DNA of 6,912 bases from Pseudomonadota bacterium (GTDB lineage: Bacteria > Pseudomonadota > Alphaproteobacteria > Rhizobiales > Rhizobiaceae): contig JAEZXX010000066.1 of assembly GCA_023419535.1 (NCBI GenBank), forward strand, positions 1 through 6,912. Reading direction: 5' to 3'. The notes beneath the pieces were generated by a model. It worked only from the letters and a program-made list of their open reading frames with translations, searched no databases and was not told the DNA's origin. Every line of letters starts with the position of its first letter. Position 1 is the stretch's first letter. The position numbers and the translations under genes are program-made. This document shows positions 1-6,725 of the stretch, one piece after another.

Positions 1-99
1 GCCCGCGGCCGGCGGCGGCGTCCCGGGCTCCTGCGCCGGCGCCGGAAGACCGGCCGCCAGGACGAGGGCTGCGGCGCCGGCGAGGAGCCGGCCTCTCAT
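1..99 (-). CDS. N-terminal fragment of an exported protein (signal peptide; rest outside window)
   Basis: Only the first 33 codons are visible, and the gene runs off the left edge. The start is the ATG at 99-97. The N-terminus is a clear signal peptide: MRGR, then an Ala/Leu/Val/Gly-rich hydrophobic core, then a likely signal peptidase I site at APAQ (cut after residue 22, PAPA|QE). A Pro/Ala/Gly-rich stretch follows. The ATG overlaps the TGA of the upstream ThiE-like gene (ATGA, 96-99), so the two are probably translationally coupled in one minus-strand operon. A modest purine-rich site (AAGGCAGG) lies just upstream. In rhizobial genomes I recall a TPR/Sel1-repeat exported protein next to this ThiE-like gene. 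That identity is inferred from synteny only, because no repeat is visible in the fragment. Confidence 0.7.
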   Translation of the reverse strand, partial: MRGRLLAGAAALVLAAGLPAPAQEPGTPPPAAG

Positions 100-743
100 G
101 CGGCCTGCCTTGCGAAGACCTCGTCGAGGACGGCGTTGGCCTTGGCCACCCGCGCGCCCTCCTCGCCCTCCGCCTCGAAGATCGCGCTCGACAGGGCGAC
201 GAACTCGGCGCCCGTTCCGGCGGCCTCGGGGAAGCGATCCAGGTCGCCGCCTCCCATCACGACGCAGGGCACCTCCACGATCGAGGCCCACCACGCGGCG
301 AGGTCGAGGTCGTCCGCTTCCGCGCCGGGCGAAGGCGCGCCGGACAGGCGACCGAAGAAGAGGTAGTCGGGCAGCGCCTCGCCCGCCTCCATCGCCTCGT
401 GGCGCGTGCGGAAGCCCGAGCCGCCGACGATGAGCTTGGGCGAGAAGCGGGCGATGGCGTCGCGCAGCTCGTCGAGCGCACCGCCCGAAACGTGCAGGCC
501 GTCGGCCCTCGCCCGGCCGGCGCAGCGCGTGTCGTCGACCACGATGGCGGCCGCGCCCGCCTCCTGGATCAGCGGCACCACCTCTTCGGCGAAATCCTGG
601 AACGCGTCGGCCGAGCGCCCTGCTGCGGCGAGGAACACGGTCGCGACGTCCCCGCCGGCGAGCGCCCGCGACAGCGCCGCCCCCGTGACGGAGGGCGAGG
701 CGAGGACGAGGGCGAGGCGGGAGCGGACGAGATCGGTCGACAT
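96..743 (-). CDS. ThiE-like (thiamine-phosphate synthase superfamily) TIM-barrel protein, probably not a canonical ThiE
   Basis: This 215-aa protein resembles the rhizobial 'thiamine phosphate synthase' annotated family. Recognisable blocks, in order: LVLASP strand near residues 12-17, VVPLIQEAGAAAIVVDD (55-71), ARADGLHVSGG (78-88), PKLIVGG (102-108), LPDYLFFGRL (124-133), WWASIVEVPCVVMGGG (151-166) and GAEFVALSSAIF (178-189). This strand order fits the ThiE barrel, including a GLH segment and a GG phosphate-loop-like segment. However, the diagnostic ThiE substrate motif (GP-F-T-TK after the aDYvg strand) is replaced by FFGRL, and GGI is replaced by GGG. Classical TMP synthase activity is therefore doubtful. 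I chose the ATG at 743 because MSTDLVRSRLAL matches the usual N-terminus and length. An in-frame ATG at 797 would add 18 residues of unconserved look, and neither start has a good Shine-Dalgarno. The stop overlaps the next gene (ATGA). Confidence 0.75.
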   Translation of the reverse strand: MSTDLVRSRLALVLASPSVTGAALSRALAGGDVATVFLAAAGRSADAFQDFAEEVVPLIQEAGAAAIVVDDTRCAGRARADGLHVSGGALDELRDAIARFSPKLIVGGSGFRTRHEAMEAGEALPDYLFFGRLSGAPSPGAEADDLDLAAWWASIVEVPCVVMGGGDLDRFPEAAGTGAEFVALSSAIFEAEGEEGARVAKANAVLDEVFARQAA

Positions 744-856
744 GGAGGCGGAAGGCGGCTCGAAACGGACGAAGGATGAGGGATGGCCCGCGAGCATGGC
801 AGTCTTCGGGCGCGTTTTGAAGGGCCGGCATGCGGCGCGTCTGCGCCCGGCGCATG

Positions 857-888
857 AAAAAGGGGGACCGGCCAGGCGCCGATCCCCC
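857..888 (-). terminator. Rho-independent terminator of the minus-strand DUF465 gene
   Basis: Read on the minus strand, an 11-bp stem (GGGGGATCGGC pairing with GCCGGTCCCCC, one G-T wobble) closes a 5-nt loop and is followed directly by TTTTT (857-861). It starts 25 nt after the DUF465 stop at 913. This is the only hairpin in the window with a proper U-tract, and it should separate the DUF465 transcript from the ThiE-like gene downstream. Confidence 0.85.
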
Positions 889-912
889 CTTCTCGTGTCT
901 CGTCTTGTCCCT

Positions 913-1083
913 TCAGCCTTGGCTGCGGAGCCGCTCGATCTCGTCCTTCAGGACGAGCTTTCTGCGCTTCAGTTCCTGGATGGCGGCATCGCTCATCGCG
1001 GGCTTCTGGCGAAGCGTTGCGATTTCGCTGTCGAGTGCGCTGTGGCGCTTTTCCAGCGTCGCGAGGTGGGTATCCAAGGACAT
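913..1083 (-). CDS. YdcH/DUF465 family small coiled-coil protein (56 aa)
   Basis: Translation from the ATG at 1083 gives 56 residues beginning MSLDTHLATLEKRH. The family pattern is plain: an N-terminal helix (LATLEKRHSALDSEIATLRQ, residues 7-26), a short break (KPAMSD) and a second helix with the conserved ELKRRKLVLKDEIERL (37-52). DUF465/YdcH proteins are small helical-hairpin cytoplasmic proteins of unknown function. The start is well supported by GAGGAG (1090-1095) six nt upstream. The gene ends in a strong terminator (857-888), so it is probably a monocistronic unit. It is divergent from a second DUF465 gene (1368-1571), with which it shares the LK(R/K)(R/K)KL.(L/V)KD core, so the two are paralogs. 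Confidence 0.88.
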   Translation of the reverse strand: MSLDTHLATLEKRHSALDSEIATLRQKPAMSDAAIQELKRRKLVLKDEIERLRSQG

Positions 1084-1112
1084 TCCAAGCTCCTCTTCGT
1101 GGGGTCCGCCGC

Positions 1113-1142
1113 CCGCGTTCCGGGAGGGCCCGGTGAACGCGG
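1113..1142. repeat. Inverted repeat upstream of the minus-strand DUF465 gene
   Basis: CCGCGTT (1113-1119) pairs with AACGCGG (1136-1142). CCGGG (1120-1124) pairs with CCCGG (1129-1133), leaving a TG bulge and a 4-nt AGGG loop, for 12 bp of pairing in total. It lies about 18 nt upstream of the Shine-Dalgarno of the DUF465 gene, so it could be a 5'-leader hairpin or a dimeric-regulator operator. No function can be read from it alone, and chance GC pairing is possible at this base composition. Confidence 0.45.
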
Positions 1143-1199
1143 ACGGACATCAGACTGTCACAGAAGGTGGGGCCGGACCATGGCGTCGGAAGACGTCGA

Positions 1200-1228
1200 T
1201 TGGATATTTTACCGGGGGCTGGTATCCG
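1200..1228 (+). promoter_or_regulatory. Possible sigma-70-type promoter for the DUF465-purE-purK operon
   Basis: TTGGAT (1200-1205) is followed after 17 nt by TATCCG (1223-1228), in the only locally AT-rich stretch of the divergent intergenic region. The -35 match is fair and the -10 match is weak. If used, it gives a leader of roughly 130 nt before the ATG at 1368. That leader contains the GC-rich repeat and hairpin at 1283-1328. Confidence 0.3.
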
Positions 1229-1282
1229 TGCGCGGACGGCCTATGCGACGGCGCCCGGAGGGGAAGGAATTCTCCGTCGGGA

Positions 1283-1328
1283 CCCGCGCGCAGGAGACCG
1301 GCGGGGCAGCCCCCGCGCGGGAGACCGG
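1283..1328. repeat. Imperfect direct repeat (two copies) enclosing a GC hairpin in the leader of the purEK operon
   Basis: Copy 1 reads CCCGCGCG, CA, then GGAGACCGG (1283-1301). Copy 2 reads CCCGCGCG followed directly by GGAGACCGG (1312-1328). They differ by a 2-nt insertion. Between them, GCGGGG (1301-1306) pairs with CCCCGC (1311-1316) across a CAGC loop. The arrangement lies 40-85 nt upstream of the DUF465 start. It may be a regulatory leader or a small local duplication. Confidence 0.5.
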
Positions 1329-1367
1329 GGGTTCCACCCTCGCCCGGCGGGACGATCGGGGAACGGC

Positions 1368-1571
1368 ATGGCGGATCAGGACGGGGCGGCCTTGAGGCTG
1401 CAGGTCGCGCGGCTGCGGCAGGAGCATGCCGATTTCGACGCGGCGATCGAGGCCATGGAGACGGTCGGCTGCGACCGGCTGCAGATCCAGCGCATGAAGA
1501 AGAAGAAGCTGGCCGTGAAGGACCGGCTGCAGGACCTCGAGGACCAGGTCCTGCCGGACATCATCGCGTGA
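1368..1571 (+). CDS. YdcH/DUF465 family small coiled-coil protein (67 aa), first gene of purEK operon
   Basis: The ATG at 1368 gives 67 residues starting MADQDGAALRLQVARL. The DUF465 pattern is clear: a first helix (LRLQVARLRQEHADFDAAIEA by residue 29), a linker (METVGCD) and a second helix with IQRMKKKKLAVKDRLQDLED (40-59). Function is unknown for the family. The GTGA overlap of its stop with the purE start (1568-1571) indicates translational coupling, so it is expressed with purine biosynthesis genes. That placement is a hint at a role but not proof. The Shine-Dalgarno is weak (GGGGAA, about 4 nt from the ATG). Together with the divergent 56-aa gene it forms a paralog pair. The alternative upstream extension in this frame is Arg/Gly-rich and not family-like. 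Confidence 0.88.
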   Translation: MADQDGAALRLQVARLRQEHADFDAAIEAMETVGCDRLQIQRMKKKKLAVKDRLQDLEDQVLPDIIA

Positions 1572-2077
1572 GCGCCGCGTCAAGACGCCCGCCCGTGGCC
1601 ATCATCATGGGCAGCCAGAGCGACTGGGCGACGATGCGCCATGCGGCGCAGACGCTGGACGCGCTCGAGATCGCGCACGAAGCGCGCATCGTTTCCGCCC
1701 ACCGCACGCCCGACCGGCTCGTCGCCTTCGCCAAGGGCGCGCGGGAGCAAGGCTTCAAGGTGGTGATCGCGGGTGCGGGCGGCGCCGCGCACCTGCCGGG
1801 CATGGCCGCCGCGATGACGCCGCTGCCGGTCTTCGGCGTGCCGGTGGAATCGAAGGCGCTCTCGGGGCAGGACAGCCTGCTCTCCATCGTCCAGATGCCG
1901 GCGGGCATCCCGGTCGGGACCCTCGCGATCGGCCGTGCCGGTGCGGTGAACGCCGCGCTCCTGGCCGCCGCCGTCCTCGCCCTGACGGACGACGCCCTCG
2001 CCGAACGCCTCGACGCCTGGCGCCTGGCGCAGAGCGAAAGCGTCGCCGAGCGCCCGGTCGACGAGCCGGGCCGTTGA
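1568..2077 (+). CDS. purE: N5-carboxyaminoimidazole ribonucleotide mutase (PurE, class I)
   Basis: PurE moves the carboxyl group of N5-CAIR to C4, giving CAIR in de novo purine synthesis in the cytoplasm, and works right after PurK. The 169-aa sequence carries the class I signatures: VAIIMGSQSDW (10-20, phosphate-binding loop), SAHRTP (43-48, with catalytic His45), AGAGGAAHLPGM (68-79), VFGVPVESKALSGQDSLLSIVQMPAGIPV (88-116) and the AIGRAGAVNAALLAAAVLAL helix. Length is typical for the octameric class I enzyme. Start choice: the conserved VAIIMGSQSD must begin near the N-terminus, and the only suitable in-frame codon is GTG 1568, inside the stop of the DUF465 gene (GTGA). This suggests translation by re-initiation. 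purK follows with essentially no gap. Confidence 0.96.
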   Translation: MSAASRRPPVAIIMGSQSDWATMRHAAQTLDALEIAHEARIVSAHRTPDRLVAFAKGAREQGFKVVIAGAGGAAHLPGMAAAMTPLPVFGVPVESKALSGQDSLLSIVQMPAGIPVGTLAIGRAGAVNAALLAAAVLALTDDALAERLDAWRLAQSESVAERPVDEPGR

Positions 2078-2079
2078 GC

Positions 2080-3153
2080 ATGTCCCCCCTTCCCCCGGGC
2101 GCCGCGATCGGCATCGTCGGCGGCGGCCAGCTCGGCCGGATGCTGGCCTCGGCCGCCGCCCGCCTCGGCTTTCGCACGCTCGTCCTCGACCCGGATCAGG
2201 ACTGCCCGGCCGCGCAGACGGCGAACGGCATCGTGGTCGGTGCCTATGACGACCGCACCGCGCTCGCCGAGCTCGCCCGTCAGGTGAGCGTCGTCACCTA
2301 CGAATTCGAGAACGTGCCGGTCGCGCCGATCTCGGCGCTCGCCCGGCTCGTGCCGGTCCGTCCCTGCGTCGAAGCGCTGGAGGTGGCGCAGGACCGCGTG
2401 ACGGAAAAGGCGTTCCTGAACGGCATCGGCATCGAGACCGCGCCCTGGCGCGCCGTCGACGACGAGGCCGAGCTCGCCCATGCGCTCCTCGACCTCGGGG
2501 GCGACTGCATCCTGAAGACGCGCCGCCTCGGCTACGACGGCAAGGGGCAGGCGACGATCAGGGCCGGCGCGCCGATCGACGGAATCTTCGCCGGTCTCGG
2601 GGGCGTGCCTTGCGTCCTCGAGAAGCGCATCGCCTTCGAACGCGAGGTCTCCGTCGTCGCCGCGCGTGCGCTCGACGGGCGCATCGAGGCCTTCGACGTC
2701 GCCGAGAACGTCCATTCCGTGGGCATCCTGCGCCGCTCCAGCGTGCCGGCCCGTATCGAAGACGGTCTTGCGGACCGCGCGCGCGCGGTCGCCGCGCGCA
2801 TCCTGGACCAGCTGGGCTATGTCGGCGTCGTCGGGGTCGAGTTCTTCGTCGGGGCGAATGGCCTCCTGGTCAACGAGATCGCCCCCCGCGTCCACAATTC
2901 CGGGCACTGGACGGACGCGGCCTGCGCCGTCTCGCAGTTCGAGCAGCACATCCGCGCGGTGGCGGGCCTGCCGCTCGGCGATCCGGCCCGCCATTCCGAC
3001 GCGGTGATGGAGAACCTCATCGGCGAGGACGTGGCGCGCGTGCCCGCGATCCTCCAAGAGCCGCAGGCGGTGCTCACGCTCTATGGAAAGGCCGAGGCCC
3101 GCCCGGGGCGCAAGATGGGCCACGTGACGCGCCTCGCCCCTCGGAATCGTTGA
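2080..3153 (+). CDS. purK: 5-(carboxyamino)imidazole ribonucleotide synthase (PurK)
   Basis: PurK is an ATP-grasp enzyme that joins bicarbonate to AIR using ATP, giving N5-CAIR, the substrate of PurE. The 357-aa chain shows an N-terminal preATP-grasp domain with IGIVGGGQLGRMLA (10-23), LDPD (36-39) and TYEFENVP (73-80). The ATP-grasp core has CILKTRRLGYDGKGQ (143-157), EKRIAFEREVSVV (181-193) and AENVHSVGIL (208-217). The metal-binding acidic residues are Glu254 in VGVEFF and Glu266 in LVNEIAPRVHNSGH. The C-terminal part (TDAACAVSQFEQH, 278-290) is also canonical. Length is normal. I chose ATG 2080, 2 nt past the purE stop. A TTG at 2074 (overlapping the stop as TTGA) would add two residues and cannot be excluded. 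No strong Shine-Dalgarno is present, consistent with coupling to purE. Confidence 0.96.
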   Translation: MSPLPPGAAIGIVGGGQLGRMLASAAARLGFRTLVLDPDQDCPAAQTANGIVVGAYDDRTALAELARQVSVVTYEFENVPVAPISALARLVPVRPCVEALEVAQDRVTEKAFLNGIGIETAPWRAVDDEAELAHALLDLGGDCILKTRRLGYDGKGQATIRAGAPIDGIFAGLGGVPCVLEKRIAFEREVSVVAARALDGRIEAFDVAENVHSVGILRRSSVPARIEDGLADRARAVAARILDQLGYVGVVGVEFFVGANGLLVNEIAPRVHNSGHWTDAACAVSQFEQHIRAVAGLPLGDPARHSDAVMENLIGEDVARVPAILQEPQAVLTLYGKAEARPGRKMGHVTRLAPRNR

Positions 3154-3177
3154 CAGGGACGGACGCGCCGGTTATCT
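3150..3177 (+). promoter_or_regulatory. Candidate promoter for rpmJ, overlapping the purK stop
   Basis: A perfect TTGACA (3150-3155) is followed after 16 nt by TTATCT (3172-3177), a reasonable housekeeping-sigma promoter for an alphaproteobacterium. The -35 box contains the TGA stop of purK. Transcription would start near 3184 and give an 85-nt leader before the L36 start codon. It would allow the ribosomal protein gene to be expressed independently of purEK. Confidence 0.5.
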
Positions 3178-3237
3178 CCCCACCCATTCCGGCGGACCGG
3201 CGACGGCCCGCTCCTTTCTGCGGCGTCTTGGAAGAAG

Positions 3238-3263
3238 GACCGTCGCGTAAAAACCGAACGGTC
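3238..3263 (+). promoter_or_regulatory. Inverted repeat in the rpmJ leader, next to the start codon
   Basis: GACCGT (3238-3243) is exactly complementary to ACGGTC (3258-3263), with a 14-nt loop that contains AAAAACCG. The right arm ends 6 nt before the rpmJ ATG. As RNA it would place the initiation site at the foot of a stem. It may be a translational control element, or chance. Confidence 0.3.
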
Positions 3264-3269
3264 GGACCC

Positions 3270-3395
3270 ATGAAGATCAAGAACTCGCTGAAGGCTCTGA
3301 AGGGCCGCCATCGCGCCAACCGCATGGTTCGCCGCAAGGGCCGCATCTACATCATCAACAAGGAGGCCCCGCGCTTCAAGGCGCGCCAGGGCTGA
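3270..3395 (+). CDS. rpmJ: 50S ribosomal protein L36, cysteine-free (zinc-independent, YkgO-type)
   Basis: This 41-residue protein begins MKIKNSLKALKGRHRANRMV and ends PRFKARQG. It is a highly basic small-subdomain protein of the large ribosomal subunit. Canonical L36 has a Cys3-His zinc ribbon, but this sequence contains no cysteine, which marks the C-minus form also called YkgO. In alphaproteobacteria this form is commonly the ordinary L36, so it need not be a zinc-starvation paralog. No obvious Shine-Dalgarno precedes the ATG (GGTCGGACCC). A 6-bp inverted repeat (GACCGT 3238-3243 with ACGGTC 3258-3263) sits immediately upstream and could fold over the initiation region. The gene is followed by a GC-rich hairpin and then the exported TPR gene. 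Confidence 0.95.
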   Translation: MKIKNSLKALKGRHRANRMVRRKGRIYIINKEAPRFKARQG

Positions 3396-3400
3396 CCCCC

Positions 3401-3432
3401 GGGCCGGCCGCCGCGATCGCGCGGGCGGGCCC
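3401..3432 (+). terminator. GC-rich hairpin after rpmJ (possible terminator without U-tract)
   Basis: GGGCC...GCCGCCGCG and CGCGGGCGGGCCC around ATCG can form a long GC stem with small bulges, starting 5 nt past the rpmJ stop. No T-run follows, so it is not a standard intrinsic terminator. It may act as an mRNA 3'-end stabiliser or partial attenuator before the TPR gene. Confidence 0.35.
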
Positions 3433-3472
3433 ATCGACGCTTTCGGGGCACGCATCCCGCCGCTATGGTGGC

Positions 3473-4147
3473 ATGATGCGTGCCCTTTTCATTGCCTTGA
3501 GCGCTGCGGCGCTTCTCCTTCATCCAGCCGCTTCCCAGGCGCAGGAGCCCCTGCCCGACGGAGCCGCCGAGGCGCTCGACCGGCTGCTCGGCGAGCCGCA
3601 CGGGCCGCACGGGGCGCACGCCCCCTCCCCCGAACCGACATCGCCGGCCCAGGCCGCCGACGCCGCCCCGCCCTCGCTCGACACGCTGTTCGAACGGCTG
3701 CGCCGGGAAGCCTCGCCCGAGCGCGCCGAGCGCATCGCGGCCGAGATTCAGGCCGCGTGGGCCGCAAAGGATGGCGCGACGATCGAACTCCTGATGGGAT
3801 GGGCGGGCGAGGCGGTGGCGGCCCGCGACCACGGCGCCGCGCTCGACCTCTACGAACAGGTCATGATCATCGCGCCGCACTTCGCCGAGGCCTTCAACGC
3901 GCGCGCCACCTTGAACTTCCAGCTGGAGGAGTACGGCCGCTCGCTCGCCGACATCGAGCAGACTCTGGCGCGCGAGCCGCGCCATTTCGGCGCCCTTCTC
4001 GGGCTCGGCGCGATCCTGGAGGAGATGGGCCGGGACGCGGCGGCGCTCGACGCCTACACGCGCGTCCTCGCGGTCTATCCGGCGCTGCGCCCCGCCCAGG
4101 ACGCCGCCGCGCGCCTGTCCGCGAAGGTGCGCGGGCAGGCTCTCTGA
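3473..4147 (+). CDS. Exported tetratricopeptide repeat (TPR) protein, 224 aa
   Basis: The N-terminus is a typical Sec signal peptide (MMRALFIALSAAALLLHPA) with probable cleavage after SQA (residue 23), so the mature protein is likely periplasmic. A low-complexity His/Gly/Pro/Ala linker follows (about 41-66, including EPHGPHGAHAP). Next come a charged helical segment (69-100) and at least three consecutive TPR-like units: about 103-136 (GATIELLMGWAGEAVAARDHG then ALDLYEQVMIIAP), 137-170 (FAEAFNARATLNFQLEEYG then SLADIEQTLAREP) and 171-204 (ALLGLGAILEEMGRD then ALDAYTRVLAVYP). TPRs bind proteins, and no catalytic motif is seen. The start may be ATG 3473 or ATG 3476. It could be read from the rpmJ promoter. 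It converges on pyk with only 10 nt between stops. Confidence 0.85.
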   Translation: MMRALFIALSAAALLLHPAASQAQEPLPDGAAEALDRLLGEPHGPHGAHAPSPEPTSPAQAADAAPPSLDTLFERLRREASPERAERIAAEIQAAWAAKDGATIELLMGWAGEAVAARDHGAALDLYEQVMIIAPHFAEAFNARATLNFQLEEYGRSLADIEQTLAREPRHFGALLGLGAILEEMGRDAAALDAYTRVLAVYPALRPAQDAAARLSAKVRGQAL

Positions 4148-4157
4148 AGGACGGTTC

Positions 4158-5593
<1,436 letters not shown>

Positions 5594-5597
<4 letters not shown>

Positions 5598-6157
5598 TGG
5601 GCCGCTGGCTCTCCGTCGGGTTCGGTCTCGGCCGGCTCGGCGCCGTCCGTCTGCGCGTCGGTCCCCGCCTCCGGCTCCGCCGCGGGGGCGGCCGGGGCGG
5701 GCGCGCTCTCGCGCGGCGCCTCGGTGAGGTTCACCATCCAGCTCGCCTGCGCGCCGGTGTCGTATTCGCGGAAACCCATTTCCTGGAAGCCGCGCGTGAA
5801 GCAGTCCTCGACGCCCACGACGCGGAACTCGTTCTCGGCGATGCAGAGGTTCACCTCGCCCGCCCAGCGGCCGACTCCCTCGGCGTCCTCGGCGTAGAGA
5901 TAGTAGTAGCGCGAGGTCAGCTGCCCCTCGACGACGGAGCGGCACTGCGCGGCGGGAATGCGCCACCAGCCCTCGCTGATCCAGCCCTCCTCGCCGCGAT
6001 AGCCGATGGCGACCCCGACCAGCGCCTGCGTGCCGTTGCACACGCGAAGGTCGGCGGCGGCCTCGGTCACGCCGACGGACAGGAAACCGGCGCCCGCGCC
6101 GGCGGTCAGGAGAAGCGACCGGGCCAGCGGACGAAGGATGGAAACGGGGCTGCGCAT
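5594..6157 (-). CDS. DUF1036 family exported protein, coupled to pyk
   Basis: The 187-aa product begins MRSPVSILRPLARSLLL with a hydrophobic stretch to about residue 30 and a likely signal peptidase I site at EAAA|DLRVC (after residue 35). The mature domain (36-146) matches the DUF1036 pattern: LRVCNGT (37-43), VAIGYRG...GWISEGWWRIPAAQC (49-72), YYYLYAED (84-91), NLCI (103-106), FRVVGVEDCF TRGF (111-123) and the ending ASWMVNLTE (138-146). Four cysteines (40, 72, 105, 119) are available for two disulfides in the periplasm. Residues 147-187 form an acidic Ala/Pro/Glu tail. Function is unknown. The stop overlaps the pyk start (ATGA), making a two-gene operon. Start: ATG 6157 fits the signal peptide. 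An in-frame GTG at 6205 would add 16 residues, and neither start has a strong Shine-Dalgarno. Confidence 0.88.
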
Positions 6158-6255
6158 GCGGTGTCTGGCGGGCGAGGTCCGGATGGTCCCGGCGCTGTCG
6201 GTCACGGCGGTCTCCCAGTCGAAGCGGCGCAGCCTCGCTTTTGGAACGATTGAAA

Positions 6256-6279
6256 CCCGAGCGCAAGCGCGCTTTCGGG
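6256..6279. repeat. Inverted repeat in the DUF1036-pyk / DUF1244 divergent region
   Basis: CCCGA (6256-6260) pairs with TCGGG (6275-6279). GCGC (6261-6264) pairs with GCGC (6269-6272), with a TT bulge and an AAGC loop. It lies between the two divergent starts, about 100 nt from the DUF1036 ATG and 70 nt from the DUF1244 ATG. It could be an operator serving either direction. The rest of this 192-nt gap shows only the candidate promoter at 6293-6321. Confidence 0.35.
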
Positions 6280-6292
6280 GCGATCGCGCGGC

Positions 6293-6321
6293 TTGAAGCG
6301 CGGCCGCGCCCTGGCGATATG
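6293..6321 (+). promoter_or_regulatory. Candidate promoter for the DUF1244 gene
   Basis: TTGAAG (6293-6298) and GATATG (6316-6321) are separated by 17 nt, a fair match to a housekeeping promoter. The expected start near 6328 leaves a leader of about 20 nt that includes the GGAGG Shine-Dalgarno (6340-6344). Confidence 0.4.
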
Positions 6322-6349
6322 CGGGAAGGAAGACCGAACGGAGGCAGGA

Positions 6350-6649
6350 ATGAGCGAAGACGCCCGCACGATCGAATGGGAGGCCGCGGCCTTCCGCCGC
6401 CTGCGCGACCATCTGCGCGAGCGCAGCGACGTCCAGAACATCGACCTGATGAACATGGCCGGCTTCTGCCGCAACTGCCTGTCCAACTGGTACCGCGAGG
6501 CGGCCGAGGCGGACGGCGAGACGATGTCCAAGGAGCGTTCGCGCGAGATCGTCTACGGCATGCCCTATGCCGAATGGCAGGCGAAGAACCAGCGCGAGGC
6601 GAGCGCCGACCAGCTCTCCGCTTTCGAGACCAGCCGGCCCAAGGAATAG
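6350..6649 (+). CDS. DUF1244 family small protein (99 aa)
   Basis: The product starts MSEDARTIEWEAAAFRRLRD and is soluble, mostly helical and charged. The family hallmark is clear: DVQNIDLMNMAGFCRNCLSNWYREAA (27-52, with Cys40 and Cys43 in a C-x-x-C), then REIVYGMPYAEWQAKNQ (65-81). Function is unknown. The CxxC could bind metal or be redox-active, but there are only two cysteines, so any metal site would need other ligands or a dimer. The start at ATG 6350 is decided by GGAGG (6340-6344) 5 nt upstream. An in-frame TTG at 6293 would add 19 unconserved residues. It is divergent from DUF1036-pyk and followed after 82 nt by a small basic ORF, perhaps on the same transcript. Confidence 0.92.
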   Translation: MSEDARTIEWEAAAFRRLRDHLRERSDVQNIDLMNMAGFCRNCLSNWYREAAEADGETMSKERSREIVYGMPYAEWQAKNQREASADQLSAFETSRPKE

Positions 6650-6658
6650 TCCCGATCC

Positions 6659-6698
6659 GCCGCACGAATTGATGAGGGTGCGGCGCACGATCCGTGCG
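6659..6698 (+). repeat. Two adjacent small stem-loops between DUF1244 and the 36-aa ORF
   Basis: GCCGCAC (6659-6665) pairs with GTGCGGC (6678-6684) around a 12-nt loop. CGCACG (6684-6689) then pairs with CGTGCG (6693-6698) around ATC. No U-tract follows. In RNA these would lie about 9 nt after the DUF1244 stop and 22 nt before the Shine-Dalgarno of the small ORF. They could be a processing or attenuation element. Confidence 0.35.
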
Positions 6699-6720
6699 AG
6701 GCTGCGCGTCCCGATCGAAG

Positions 6721-6725
6721 AGGAG
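6721..6725 (+). promoter_or_regulatory. Shine-Dalgarno of the 36-aa ORF
   Basis: AGGAG sits 6 nt before the ATG, within GAAGAGGAG. It is the strongest ribosome binding site on the plus strand of this window and the main evidence that the short frame is translated. Confidence 0.65.

Noticed and set aside
744..912. Possible TPP riboswitch upstream of the ThiE-like gene
   Set aside because: No conserved THI-box core (CUGAGA and the ACCUGA-type segments) is present on the minus strand. The region holds only the DUF465 terminator and about 60 unremarkable bases.
406..1395. Plus-strand open frame across the ThiE-like and minus-strand DUF465 genes
   Set aside because: It crosses a clear terminator and two genes on the opposite strand, and its translation is low-complexity with no recognisable domain.
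1561..3123. 520-codon open frame antisense to purE-purK
   Set aside because: It is rich in Asp/Arg/His with no domain pattern, as expected from the reverse strand of a high-GC gene. purE and purK on the other strand are unmistakable.
3156..3269. Zur operator upstream of the zinc-independent L36 gene
   Set aside because: No AT-rich dyad of the Zur type is visible, and C-minus L36 is the usual form in this group, so zinc regulation is not needed to explain it.
5598..6665. Long in-frame minus-strand extension of pyk upstream of 5597
   Set aside because: The extra 356 residues are Arg/Pro/Gly-rich, overlap DUF1036 in another frame and have no family pattern. Pyruvate kinase starts with MKRNRRVKILATLGP at 5597.
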